Below are positions 15,200 through 24,432 of a DNA stretch of 64,000 nucleotides, one piece after another. A program made the translations under genes and the position numbers. This stretch comes from PLOWO2-12-38-17 sp963709355. GTDB lineage: Bacteria; Planctomycetota; Brocadiia; Brocadiales; Brocadiaceae. Each line of letters opens with the position of its first letter. The stretch's first letter is position 1. The notes under the pieces were generated by a model, which saw only the letters and a list, made by a program, of their open reading frames with translations, did no database searches and was not told where the DNA came from. Location: contig CAVPVY010000005.1 of assembly GCA_963709355.1 (NCBI GenBank), positions 806,001 to 870,000 on the forward strand, written 5' to 3'.

Positions 15200-16862
15200 G
15201 GCGGCAAAGGCGGCTGTTGTTGGGTTATTCAATGGAAATATTCCAGATGATGTAGAGATTGATACGCCGGGTGGTGTAAAGTTCAATCTCAAGATACTCC
15301 ATAAGAAAATATCAGATAAATTTTCAGAATGCGCCGTCAAAAAAGATTCTGGCGATGACCCGGATGTAACAAATGGATGTAAGATATTTGCGCGGGTTGA
15401 AAGGCATTATAATAATACAATAGAAATTAATGGTGGCGAGGGTGTTGGCAGGGTTACAAAACCTGGATTACAGGTGCCGGTCGGAGAAGCGGCAATTAAC
15501 CCTGTGCCAAGGCGCATGATTGAAAATGCAGTAAGATTGGTTGCAGGCGAAGGTGTTGGGGTAAAGGTGGTTGTTTCGGTTCCTCGTGGGAATAAATTGA
15601 GTAAAAGGACGTTTAATTCAAGACTTGGAATTATAGGGGGGATTTCCATAATCGGCACTACTGGTCTAGTGAGGCCTATGTCAGAGGATGCTTTTAAGAC
15701 GTCATTAGTATGCGGACTTGATATTGCAAAAGGGTCTGGTTTTGAAACAGTCGTACTTGTTCCGGGAAGTTTAGGAGAACGTTCAGTACTTAACTTATTT
15801 GACGTTCAGAAGGACCAGGTTATTCAAATGAGTAATTTTGTTGGTTTTATGCTGGTTGAGGCACAGAAAAGGGGTTTTAAAAAGGTTATAGTTGCAGGAC
15901 ATCCGGGAAAACTTATCAAATTGTTGCGTGGTGACTTCCAGACACACAGCTCAGTCTCCAAGCCAGCGAATGATATTTTTATAGATTTTGTAGGCAGGAC
16001 GAGATTTTCTGTTATACTCGATACTTTAAAGAGGAGTTCTACTATAGAAGGGATGGTTGAGGTTTTAAGAGATTATGGTGGTTTATTTATTTTAAGTGAT
16101 GTAGCAAATAAGATTGAAAGTGCGATACTGGAATTTCTGCGGTACAAACTTGAAGCAGGTGTTATTTTGTTTGATATGAAAGGTTTCTATAGTGGGAATT
16201 ACAAACAATGCGAAGACATGGTTAGAAGCAATAAAAACAAAGTAATAATTGTGGGGTGCGGACCTGGGCTGAAGGCGTATATTCCTCCAAGGGCTCTTCA
16301 CTATATTAAAAAGGCTGATATCCTTGTCGGCAGTCGGCGTTTGTTACAGCTTTTTCAGGATAATAATGCACACAAAATAGTCCTGGAAAAGGATTACAGG
16401 GCAATGATTGACAGGATAGAGAATTGGAGTTCTACTAAACAAGTAGTGGTTCTTGTAAGCGGCGACCCATGTTTTTTCAGCTATGCAAAGATGATTGTAA
16501 AAACCCTTGGCAGAGAGTCATGCAAAATTATTCCAGGGATTAGCAGTATTCAGCTTGCCTTTGCGGCTATTGGAGAGAGTTGGGATGATGCGTGCTTTGT
16601 GAGTTTGCATGGGAGGGATAATGAATATGAACGGCTTGTTGAAGAGCTCAGACAACATAAAAAAGCTGGAATATTAACAGACCAGAGAAATACACCCTGC
16701 GTTATTGCCAGACAATTGGTAAAGTGTGGGCTCAGAGGTTTGAAAATGTATGTATGCGAAAACCTTTCCCTGCCTAGTGAATGTATAAGTGAGTTTGAAT
16801 TAACGAAGGCAACGAACATAAAAACACAAAAAGCTGTGGTTGTGATTTTGATAAAAACATAG
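15162..16862 (+). CDS. CbiD-CbiE fusion: cobalt-precorrin-5B C1- and precorrin-7 C5-methyltransferases
   Basis: 566 residues. Residues 1-355 are CbiD with its N-terminal signature GYTTGTCAAAAAKAA and a glycine-rich VGRVTKPGLQVPVGEAAINP stretch. Residues 358-566 are CbiE, a tetrapyrrole methylase with the GCGPG motif near residue 363 and LVSGDPCFFS further on. Both act in the anaerobic cobalamin pathway. CbiE is often fused to the decarboxylating CbiT; here it ends without CbiT, which must be encoded elsewhere. The start is duplicated in repeat copy A. The 72-base gap to cbiL suggests one operon. Confidence 0.93.
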   Translation: MRFGYTTGTCAAAAAKAAVVGLFNGNIPDDVEIDTPGGVKFNLKILHKKISDKFSECAVKKDSGDDPDVTNGCKIFARVERHYNNTIEINGGEGVGRVTKPGLQVPVGEAAINPVPRRMIENAVRLVAGEGVGVKVVVSVPRGNKLSKRTFNSRLGIIGGISIIGTTGLVRPMSEDAFKTSLVCGLDIAKGSGFETVVLVPGSLGERSVLNLFDVQKDQVIQMSNFVGFMLVEAQKRGFKKVIVAGHPGKLIKLLRGDFQTHSSVSKPANDIFIDFVGRTRFSVILDTLKRSSTIEGMVEVLRDYGGLFILSDVANKIESAILEFLRYKLEAGVILFDMKGFYSGNYKQCEDMVRSNKNKVIIVGCGPGLKAYIPPRALHYIKKADILVGSRRLLQLFQDNNAHKIVLEKDYRAMIDRIENWSSTKQVVVLVSGDPCFFSYAKMIVKTLGRESCKIIPGISSIQLAFAAIGESWDDACFVSLHGRDNEYERLVEELRQHKKAGILTDQRNTPCVIARQLVKCGLRGLKMYVCENLSLPSECISEFELTKATNIKTQKAVVVILIKT

Positions 16863-16934
16863 GCTGCTCATGGGTATTATCACTTTGTAAATTGCGATTT
16901 TATTTAATATTAAAGATAGCTTTATTATTTAAAA

Positions 16935-17645
16935 ATGGAGACGGGCAATTTCTACGGTATTGGACTGGGTCCCGGCGACCCGGAACTCCTCACGTTAAAA
17001 GCAATTCGAACAATCCAGCAGGTGGATTGTATCTTTGTTCCAAAATCAGATAGCAAAGAAGACAGCATTGCACTAGAGATTGTAAAAGAATATGTAAAAG
17101 GTAAGAAGGTGATTGAACAGGTTTATCCCATGACAAAAGATAAATCTGTGTTAAGTAGTGCGTGGATTAAGGCTGCAGAAGAGGTACGCTCTGAGGTACT
17201 GGCTGGTTATGATGTTGCATATCTGACACTTGGAGACCCGTTAATTTTCAGTACATATATTTATCTGCTGCGTCATTTGGTTACCATGTTGCCGTTGGAT
17301 GTTATCCATACGATTCCTGGTATTACAGCGTATAATGCTGCGGCATGTGTAGCCAATTATCCGATGCTAATTGGAGATGAGAAGTTGGCTGTTGTTCCAG
17401 TAACTACCAACATTAACGAGTTGCGTCCAATATTGGAAGCATTTGACACTGTTGTAATGATGAAGGTGGCAAAGAATCTGGATGAGGTAATAAAATTACT
17501 TGAAGGATTGAATCTATCGGATAATGCCTTGTTTGCCTCGTATGTTGGGCAGAAAAATGCCTGTTTTACCTTTGATATTATATCATTGAAGGGAAGCGGA
17601 AAAGGGTATATGTCGGTGTTGATTGTTAAACGTAAAAAAGTGTAG
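16935..17645 (+). CDS. cbiL: Cobalt-precorrin-2 C20-methyltransferase
   Basis: 236 residues of the tetrapyrrole methylase family. GIGLGPGDPELLTLKAIRTI at residues 6-25 is the N-terminal SAM-site signature, and LTLGDPLIFSTYIYL is the second conserved motif. Its closeness to CbiL/CobI (LLTLKA, PGITAYNAAA) rather than CbiF or CbiH gives the position specificity. It methylates C20 of (cobalt-)precorrin-2. It lies 72 bases after cbiDE on the same strand and converges on cobT. Confidence 0.9.
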   Translation: METGNFYGIGLGPGDPELLTLKAIRTIQQVDCIFVPKSDSKEDSIALEIVKEYVKGKKVIEQVYPMTKDKSVLSSAWIKAAEEVRSEVLAGYDVAYLTLGDPLIFSTYIYLLRHLVTMLPLDVIHTIPGITAYNAAACVANYPMLIGDEKLAVVPVTTNINELRPILEAFDTVVMMKVAKNLDEVIKLLEGLNLSDNALFASYVGQKNACFTFDIISLKGSGKGYMSVLIVKRKKV

Positions 17646-17687
17646 ATTGCGACGAGCTGTTATAAATATAAATTAGTTACAATGCGG

Positions 17688-18758
17688 TTAGTGATTAAAA
17701 TTATTTAAAGGTTCGGATACCCCAGCTTGATTGAATGTTGCCATCTCGTTTAGTAATTTAACCCCGGCTTCAATTAGGCTAATGCCAAGCGCTGCGCCTG
17801 TCCCCTCGCCCAGACGCATATTTAACTCCAATAATGGTTTTTTATTTAGTAACTCCAACATTATCTTGTGCCCTTTTTCGGCAGAAATATGAGAAGCGAT
17901 CATGTATTTGTTTACTTTTGGTTCTAATTTATTGGCGATTAATGCCCCTGCTGTTGAAATGAAGCCGTCCAGAACTACAGGTATATGATAACGTGCTGCG
18001 CCAAGACATAAGCCAGCAATTACACCGATTTCGTAACCGCCGACTTTAGCTAATACATCAATTGGGTCACCGGAATTGGGTTTATTAACATTTATTGCCT
18101 TTTCAATTACTTGAATTTTTTTTTGTAAAGACTCTTCATTTAAACCTGTTCCGCGACCGGTAACTGCAGAAACATCGTACCCTCCCAGCACAGAAAGAAT
18201 AGCACTGCTTGGGGTTGTATTTGCAATGCCCATATCACCTACGCCTGCAATATCCAGTCCGTCACGGAGTTCTTCTTCAATCAATTCTATACCTGCTTCA
18301 ATAGAACGAATTGCTTCTTCTCTTGACATGGCAGGACCTAGAGTCATATTCTTTGTACCATATCCAATTTTTTTAATTTTCAGACAGTTTTCTGGCTTAA
18401 TGTATGCTGCTACACCACTATCCACAACTATTACTTTTGCGCCAACATGGCGAGCAAGTACGTTAATTGCAGCGCCACCCCCGGTGAAATTACACACCAT
18501 TTGTTTCGTAACTTCTCTGGGAAATGCGCTAACTCCTTCTTCGGCAACACCATGGTCGCCTGCTATTGTGAAAATCTTCTTATGCCATATTTTACAATTA
18601 ATATCATTCTTAATAGATGCATAAATAGTTGCTAATTCCTCTAATCTTCCAAGACTGCCAGATGGTATTGCAAATGAATTAAATTTTGCAATGATTTTAC
18701 CGCCAGGGTCTAATACAATTTCATCTATTTGTTTAACTGTCTGTTCTAATAGTTTCAT
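17688..18758 (-). CDS. cobT: Nicotinate-nucleotide:dimethylbenzimidazole phosphoribosyltransferase
   Basis: 356 residues, the family's normal length. The N-terminal SLGRLEELA and the GDHGVAEEGVSAFPREVT region, then TGRGTGL, are CobT signatures; the catalytic Glu is expected in the LGEGTGAALG segment near residue 318. It activates the lower ligand of cobalamin to its ribotide. It is on the opposite strand to the cbi genes and convergent with cbiL, so it has its own promoter in the 167-base gap before the GspE gene. Confidence 0.95.
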   Translation of the reverse strand: MKLLEQTVKQIDEIVLDPGGKIIAKFNSFAIPSGSLGRLEELATIYASIKNDINCKIWHKKIFTIAGDHGVAEEGVSAFPREVTKQMVCNFTGGGAAINVLARHVGAKVIVVDSGVAAYIKPENCLKIKKIGYGTKNMTLGPAMSREEAIRSIEAGIELIEEELRDGLDIAGVGDMGIANTTPSSAILSVLGGYDVSAVTGRGTGLNEESLQKKIQVIEKAINVNKPNSGDPIDVLAKVGGYEIGVIAGLCLGAARYHIPVVLDGFISTAGALIANKLEPKVNKYMIASHISAEKGHKIMLELLNKKPLLELNMRLGEGTGAALGISLIEAGVKLLNEMATFNQAGVSEPLNNFNH

Positions 18759-18925
18759 TTTTAAAGGTATTATTGCAATGGTATAATATTTGTAATATAC
18801 TATTTCAGAAATAAATTTGTATAAGCTGGATATTTACAGTATGTAATTGCATTGTTAAATGTTACAGCTCAGTAAAAGATATTTGGATGTTAATATATTA
18901 ATAATTTGTTGCATACAGATTCAAC

Positions 18926-20647
18926 ATGAAAAAGAGTAAATCATTAAATAATATAGAAAACATACTTTTGGATAAGAAAATTATTAATGAGGAACAATTA
19001 AATAAGGCTAAAGACCTTCAGGAAAAGGAAGATGTCAGCCTAAAGGATGCTGTTGTTAACCTGGGTTTTTCGACGTACTCGAAAATTTCTGATGCCATTG
19101 CTGAAAGCTACAATTTATCTACAATTGAACTTGATAAAATAAACATCCCGCATGAGGTAATAGACTTAGTGCCATTAAGTCTTATCAAAAAATATCAAAT
19201 CATGCCTGTTTCAAAAAGCAACAATACTATTACTATCGCAGTAAGCACACCCCCAGATATCGAATTTACTGATAATCTTCGGTTTATTCTGAATCTTGAC
19301 ATTAAGTGTGTTCTTGCAACTAAAGAAAGTATAAAGAATGCAATACATAAGTATTATAAAGTTGAATTTACAAAGGATGCTGGTGATTTGCTTAAAGAAC
19401 TTGAGTATCAGGAAGCTGTAAATAAAGAAGTTAAATCTTTAGAAGTTTCTCAGGAAGAAATTGAGATTTCAGAACAGGATGCGCCTATTATACAACTGCT
19501 GTCCCTGGTTATTAGCAAAGCGGTGAGTATGCGCGCCAGCGATATTCACGTGGAACCACTGTCAAACAGGCTGCGGATAAGATATCGTATTGACGGTGTT
19601 TGTCACGAGGTGGAGGTATTTCCTAAACAACTTAAAGACCAGATTATTTCCAGGATTAAGATACTTGCGAATATTGATATTTCTGAAAAAAGGAGACCAC
19701 AGGACGGACACATGAGTTACAGACATGGAGATAAAGATTTTGATATTCGAGTATCATGCCTGTCTTCCATTTATGGAGAAAGCATTGTTATGCGGCTCCT
19801 TGAAAAGTCGTCCATGATGATAAATCTTAAAAATTTGGGTTTGGGTGAAAACGATTATGAACGATTTAACTCTATAATTAAGAGACCAAACGGCATATTA
19901 CTTATTACTGGTCCAACCGGCTCCGGAAAGACTACAACTTTATATGCCGCTATTAATGAACTTAATAAGCCGGATGTAAAAATTATTACTGCAGAAGACC
20001 CTGTAGAATATGTTGTTAACGGTGTGAATCAAAGCGAGGTAAATGATAAGATAGGTTTAAATTTCCCGGTAATATTACGAACTATGCTTCGTCAAGACCC
20101 TGATATTATTCTTGTTGGAGAAATAAGAGATACAGAAACTGTTAACACTGCAATTGCCGCTGCGTTAACAGGACACTTTGTATTCAGTACAATTCATACA
20201 AATGATTCGCCCTCTACAATTACAAGACTGATAGATATGGGTGTAAAGCCGTTTCTTGTCGCTTCGTCTTTGCAGGGTATTGTAGCGCAACGATTAATTA
20301 GAATGATATGCGCAAAATGTAAAATTCCTGTTAATTATACCCCTGAGCAAATAATGAAAATGGGATTCGATGCAGAGACATTGGAAGATGTTACCTTTTA
20401 TAAAGGGAATGGATGTAAAAGTTGTAATAAGATAGGTTATCATGGGAGATCAGGCATATATGAAATACTTGATATGAATGAAATGGTGCAGGAGATGGTG
20501 TATAACATAGCTCCAATAGATGAAATTAGAAAAGCCGCCATTAAATACGGTATGTCAACACTTAAAGAAGACGGTTTGCAAAAAGCGAAGGAAGGAATTA
20601 CAACATTGGAAGAGGTATTCAGGGTGGTTGGATTAGAAGACATATAA
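18926..20647 (+). CDS. GspE/PilB-type secretion or pilus assembly ATPase (first copy)
   Basis: 573 residues. Residues 1-150 are two MshEN-like segments (LLDKKIINEEQLNKA, then DLVPLSLIKKYQIMPV). The ATPase core follows: Walker A GPTGSGKTTTL near residue 330, Asp box ITAEDPVE, Walker B DPDIILVGEIRD and His box HTNDSP. A four-cysteine zinc site is present near the C-terminus (CAKCK ... CKSC). It powers extension of a type IV pilus or type II secretion pseudopilus from the cytoplasmic face. MshEN regions can bind cyclic di-GMP; I have not verified the binding residues. It is followed 30 bases on by a paralogue. Confidence 0.93.
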   Translation: MKKSKSLNNIENILLDKKIINEEQLNKAKDLQEKEDVSLKDAVVNLGFSTYSKISDAIAESYNLSTIELDKINIPHEVIDLVPLSLIKKYQIMPVSKSNNTITIAVSTPPDIEFTDNLRFILNLDIKCVLATKESIKNAIHKYYKVEFTKDAGDLLKELEYQEAVNKEVKSLEVSQEEIEISEQDAPIIQLLSLVISKAVSMRASDIHVEPLSNRLRIRYRIDGVCHEVEVFPKQLKDQIISRIKILANIDISEKRRPQDGHMSYRHGDKDFDIRVSCLSSIYGESIVMRLLEKSSMMINLKNLGLGENDYERFNSIIKRPNGILLITGPTGSGKTTTLYAAINELNKPDVKIITAEDPVEYVVNGVNQSEVNDKIGLNFPVILRTMLRQDPDIILVGEIRDTETVNTAIAAALTGHFVFSTIHTNDSPSTITRLIDMGVKPFLVASSLQGIVAQRLIRMICAKCKIPVNYTPEQIMKMGFDAETLEDVTFYKGNGCKSCNKIGYHGRSGIYEILDMNEMVQEMVYNIAPIDEIRKAAIKYGMSTLKEDGLQKAKEGITTLEEVFRVVGLEDI

Positions 20648-20677
20648 TTTTGAATAAAATAGCATTAAAAACTAATT

Positions 20678-22414
20678 ATGGAACTTAAAGATAAAATGGT
20701 CTCAGGGACCCAGACTAAAAAAAAGCTTTTTGGACAGATATTAGTTGGACAGGGCATTGTTACAGAAAAACAGATTACTGAGGCGCTGGAGACACAGAGA
20801 CAAAAAGGAGGGCTGCTTGGAGACGTGCTTGTCAGTCTTGGTTATGTAACTAATGAGCAAATTCTACAGGCATTAAGCGATTATCTTGGTATAGAGATTG
20901 TAAATATTGAGGAAAAGGAAATAACGAGAGAAATAATTGAAAAGGTACCCGCCGCTATTGCGCAGTTGTATAGAATAATTCCAATAAGTATTACGGACGG
21001 TGTGGTTACAATTGTTCAGGAAGATGCCCTTAATCTGGAGGCAAGGGATGACTTAAGGTTAATACTTAAACATAATGTTAAATCTGTTCTTTGTCATAAG
21101 GATGTTATAGCCAGTGCCCTGGAGAAATATTACCCCAAAAGACATGCGTCTGTTGAACAGTTGTTGCAAGAGTTTAAAGAAAACGAGCTTTTCGAGGAAG
21201 CAAAAAAGGTAGATTACATTAATATAGATGATCTTAAGAAATTAGCAGAGACAGCGTCTGTAAAAAAATGGGTAGGGCTTATGTTTTTGGACGCGGTTTT
21301 AAAGAATGCCAGCGATATACATTTTGAGGCTGGCGAAGACAAGTACAGGGTAAGATACAGGATTGACGGAGTGCTTTACGAGAAGCTTTCTCCTCCGATA
21401 AAAACAGGGATTCTTATTATTTCAAGAATAAAGGTTATATCAGGCATGGATATTTCAGAACGAAGGTTACCACAGGATGGACGCATACAGTTGAATGTGG
21501 GAGGCGCAATTATAGATGTTCGTGTTTCCACCCTTCCCACTAAATATGGCGAGAGCGTCGTTATGCGTTTATTAAATAAGTCGGCAGTATCTTTGAATAT
21601 GAATACATTAGGATTTCGTAATGAAGAGTTAAACCTTATGCATCAGTTGCTAAGCAAACCAAACGGGATAATACTTGTTACAGGCCCGACTGGTTGCGGT
21701 AAGACAACTACTTTATACTCAGTTCTAAACTATTTGAATGATACAGAAACAAAAATTATTACCACAGAAGACCCTGTGGAGTATGATATTGACGGACTTG
21801 TTCAGGTGCAGATAAATCCGTCAATAGGCGTTGATTTCGCAAGTTGTTTGAGAACCATTTTGCGGCAGGATCCGGATATAATCTTAGTCGGGGAGGTACG
21901 GGACGAAGAAACAGCCAGAATTGCAATACAGGCTTCATTAACAGGACATTTAGTCTTTAGTACCTTGCACACAAGCGATTCTCCAACGGCATTGACGCGT
22001 TTAATAGATATGGGTATTAAACCTTACCTTATCTCTGCTACATTAGAAGCAGTTATAAGCCAGAGATTAGTCAGGAAGATATGCAGTTCTTGTAAGGAAG
22101 AGCAAAAACCATCCGATAAATTCTTAAAGGAGTTAAATCTTACAAGCGGGGATATAAAAGGAAATAAAATATTTATAGGTAGAGGGTGTGATAATTGCAA
22201 TAATACAGGTTATAGAGGACGTATGGGAATTTATGAAATAATGGTTATTAACGACGAGATACGGAAATTAATTATAGAGCAGGCAAATACTTCTGCAATA
22301 AGGACTGCTGCAAAAAGAAGTGGAATGATGACTTTGAGGGATAGTGGGTTGATTGCACTATATAACGGTTTAACAACAATAGAAGAAGTTACAAGAGAAA
22401 CAATTTCAAAATAA
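20678..22414 (+). CDS. GspE/PilB-type ATPase (second copy)
   Basis: 578 residues with the same layout as the gene before it: MshEN-like region with better-preserved repeats (LFGQILVGQGIV and GLLGDVLVSLGYV, about residues 18-70), Walker A GPTGCGKTTTL near residue 339, ITTEDPVE, DPDIILVGEVRD, HTSDSP, and the zinc site CSSCK ... CDNC. It is not a PilT retraction ATPase, because it keeps both the N-terminal region and the zinc knuckle. The two copies differ widely, so the duplication is old; they may form a mixed hexamer or serve two machines. Confidence 0.93.
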   Translation: MELKDKMVSGTQTKKKLFGQILVGQGIVTEKQITEALETQRQKGGLLGDVLVSLGYVTNEQILQALSDYLGIEIVNIEEKEITREIIEKVPAAIAQLYRIIPISITDGVVTIVQEDALNLEARDDLRLILKHNVKSVLCHKDVIASALEKYYPKRHASVEQLLQEFKENELFEEAKKVDYINIDDLKKLAETASVKKWVGLMFLDAVLKNASDIHFEAGEDKYRVRYRIDGVLYEKLSPPIKTGILIISRIKVISGMDISERRLPQDGRIQLNVGGAIIDVRVSTLPTKYGESVVMRLLNKSAVSLNMNTLGFRNEELNLMHQLLSKPNGIILVTGPTGCGKTTTLYSVLNYLNDTETKIITTEDPVEYDIDGLVQVQINPSIGVDFASCLRTILRQDPDIILVGEVRDEETARIAIQASLTGHLVFSTLHTSDSPTALTRLIDMGIKPYLISATLEAVISQRLVRKICSSCKEEQKPSDKFLKELNLTSGDIKGNKIFIGRGCDNCNNTGYRGRMGIYEIMVINDEIRKLIIEQANTSAIRTAAKRSGMMTLRDSGLIALYNGLTTIEEVTRETISK

Positions 22415-22520
22415 ATCGTGCGGCAAAACAAAAGTACTCATATTCCTTATTATAAAAAAGTATGTATCAAAGAATATTTTATTGTAAATTCAGACGGGTT
22501 TAACAAGTGAGGTTACATAT

Positions 22521-23780
22521 ATGTCTTTTTTTGCCTATAGTGCTGTTAACAAAAATGGCCAAACTGTAAAGGACAAGATTGAGGCGTCAAGCGAAGGAGA
22601 AGCGATTACAAAAATACGGGAGTTAGGTCATTTCCTTGTTAGTATTAAAGAAATTAGCATTAGCCAAAAAACGAGCGAAGCGCCGGTTGCCGCAAAGGCG
22701 CCCGCCAGGAAATCAAGTGGCATATCAATCTCTCTCAGTAGTGTAAAATCAAAGGATATTACTGCATTTACACGTCAGCTATCAACGCTTCAGAATGCAG
22801 GACTGCCAATCATACGGGGTTTAAGAATACTTGAGAAACAAATGAGAAGAGGCCTGTTTAAAAGAACAATAACAAGGATAATTGAAGATATTGAGAGCGG
22901 CAGTACACTGTATGGCGCATTTGCCTGCCATAAGAGGATATTTGACAATTTGTACGTTAGTATTGTCAAGGCAGGAGAAGCTAGCGGTTCTCTGGATATT
23001 ATCCTGAGCCGCTTAGCCGAGTTCCGAGAGAAGATGGAAAGGCTAATAAAGAAAATAATAAGCGCCACGATATATCCTGCCGTGGTTATGTTTGTTTCCG
23101 TAAGTATTTTAATGGGGCTGATGATATTTGTAGTTCCAAATTTTACTAAAATATTTGAAGAACTAAATTTGCAACTGCCGACTCCAACCAGGATACTTAT
23201 TACAATTAGCACCCTTCTGAAAACTAATTGGATGTATATACCTTCTATACCATTTGGCGCTTTTATTCTTTACAAGATATTATCTAAAATAAAGAACATA
23301 AAAATATTGATTGACAGGGCAAAGTTTAAAATACCAATATTGGGTGTAATTATTAACAAATCTAGTGTTTCAAGGTTTGCACGCACGTTGGCGACTTTAA
23401 TCTCCAGCGGCGTACCGATACTTGAAGCCCTTAATAACGTAAGGGAAGCTACAGGCAATGCCGCTACGGCTTTTGCAGTTCAGGGCATCCATGATAGTGT
23501 AAGAAGCGGTGAAAGCATTGCAAAACCATTAAGAAATTCAAGGATATGCGATGAAATAGTGATAAATATGGTTGAGGTAGGAGAGGAAACGGGTGAACTT
23601 GATAAGATGCTTAATAAAATTGCAGATAATTATGATGAAGAAGTAGACCGTGCAGTTGAAACTATGGTTAGTTTGATAGAGCCTATAATGATTGTATTTC
23701 TTGGGGGTTCTGTTGGATTTATTGTTATAGCAATGTTTATACCTCTAATAAAGTTGATGCAAAGTATCAATCCCCAATAA
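22521..23780 (+). CDS. GspF/PilC-type inner-membrane platform protein
   Basis: 419 residues. A soluble N-terminal part (FFAYSAVNKNGQTVKDKIEA) is followed by two T2SSF repeats (about 75-200 and 280-405), each with FTRQLSTLQNAGLPI / FARTLATLISSGVPI at its start, and three membrane segments (near 190-215, 238-255 and 390-412). It is the membrane platform on which the ATPases act. It lies 107 bases after the second ATPase gene and 25 bases before a pseudopilin gene, one assembly operon. Confidence 0.93.
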   Translation: MSFFAYSAVNKNGQTVKDKIEASSEGEAITKIRELGHFLVSIKEISISQKTSEAPVAAKAPARKSSGISISLSSVKSKDITAFTRQLSTLQNAGLPIIRGLRILEKQMRRGLFKRTITRIIEDIESGSTLYGAFACHKRIFDNLYVSIVKAGEASGSLDIILSRLAEFREKMERLIKKIISATIYPAVVMFVSVSILMGLMIFVVPNFTKIFEELNLQLPTPTRILITISTLLKTNWMYIPSIPFGAFILYKILSKIKNIKILIDRAKFKIPILGVIINKSSVSRFARTLATLISSGVPILEALNNVREATGNAATAFAVQGIHDSVRSGESIAKPLRNSRICDEIVINMVEVGEETGELDKMLNKIADNYDEEVDRAVETMVSLIEPIMIVFLGGSVGFIVIAMFIPLIKLMQSINPQ

Positions 23781-23804
23781 AGACTAAATTAACGACCTCG
23801 TTCA

Positions 23805-24332
23805 TTGATGGGTATGATGCATAAAAAATATTATCTGAAGGAGCCCTCGTTGAATAAAAATGGCTTTACGCTTCTAGAATTGGTTGTTGTCATGGCTGTT
23901 CTTGGTGTTATGGCAGGCGTAATTTTGCCAGTCTTTTTGCACGGGGGACTTGATGAAGGCGCCAGTGTGGTACAAAGCAGTGTATTCAACGCAAAGACTT
24001 ATGCGGTTACAAAAAGGGCACAATGTACACTGACATTAAGTGCGGATTATTACACTGAACCCAATCCGCTTCCATGCTTACTTACAGTGGAAGATCTTGG
24101 AAAAACTTTTAAGAAACAATTCAGACTCCCAAGATATATAAGGTTTTGGCAGTATAATTCAGCTAGTTTCACAAGTGGGACAAAGACCATTTATTTCGAG
24201 CCAAGAGGAATAGCCCATTATACTCAGGGGATTGACATACCGGAAGATATCGTTATTACAATAAAAGATACAAAAACCAACTTGACTATAAATCGGACAA
24301 TTATTGGCAGTACATGTATGATAAGCGAGTAA
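23805..24332 (+). CDS. Type IV pilin/pseudopilin (GspH-like)
   Basis: 175 residues. A prepilin signal KNGFTLLELVVVMAVLGVMAG begins near residue 17: cleavage is after Gly and before Phe, with Glu at +5, then the hydrophobic helix. The C-terminal part is a small beta domain as in minor pseudopilins. A second Met (residue 2 or 3) could also start it. Only one pilin is encoded in this cluster, so the major pilin is elsewhere. Confidence 0.88.
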   Translation: MMGMMHKKYYLKEPSLNKNGFTLLELVVVMAVLGVMAGVILPVFLHGGLDEGASVVQSSVFNAKTYAVTKRAQCTLTLSADYYTEPNPLPCLLTVEDLGKTFKKQFRLPRYIRFWQYNSASFTSGTKTIYFEPRGIAHYTQGIDIPEDIVITIKDTKTNLTINRTIIGSTCMISE

Positions 24333-24432
24333 TGTGGTAAATGATTATTAATACTATATAGTAAATTCTCTGGTAAGTTAGATAAAAATGTTGGTCAGGT
24401 TCTGGTATTGAAACCTGGAAGGAAATAACAGG

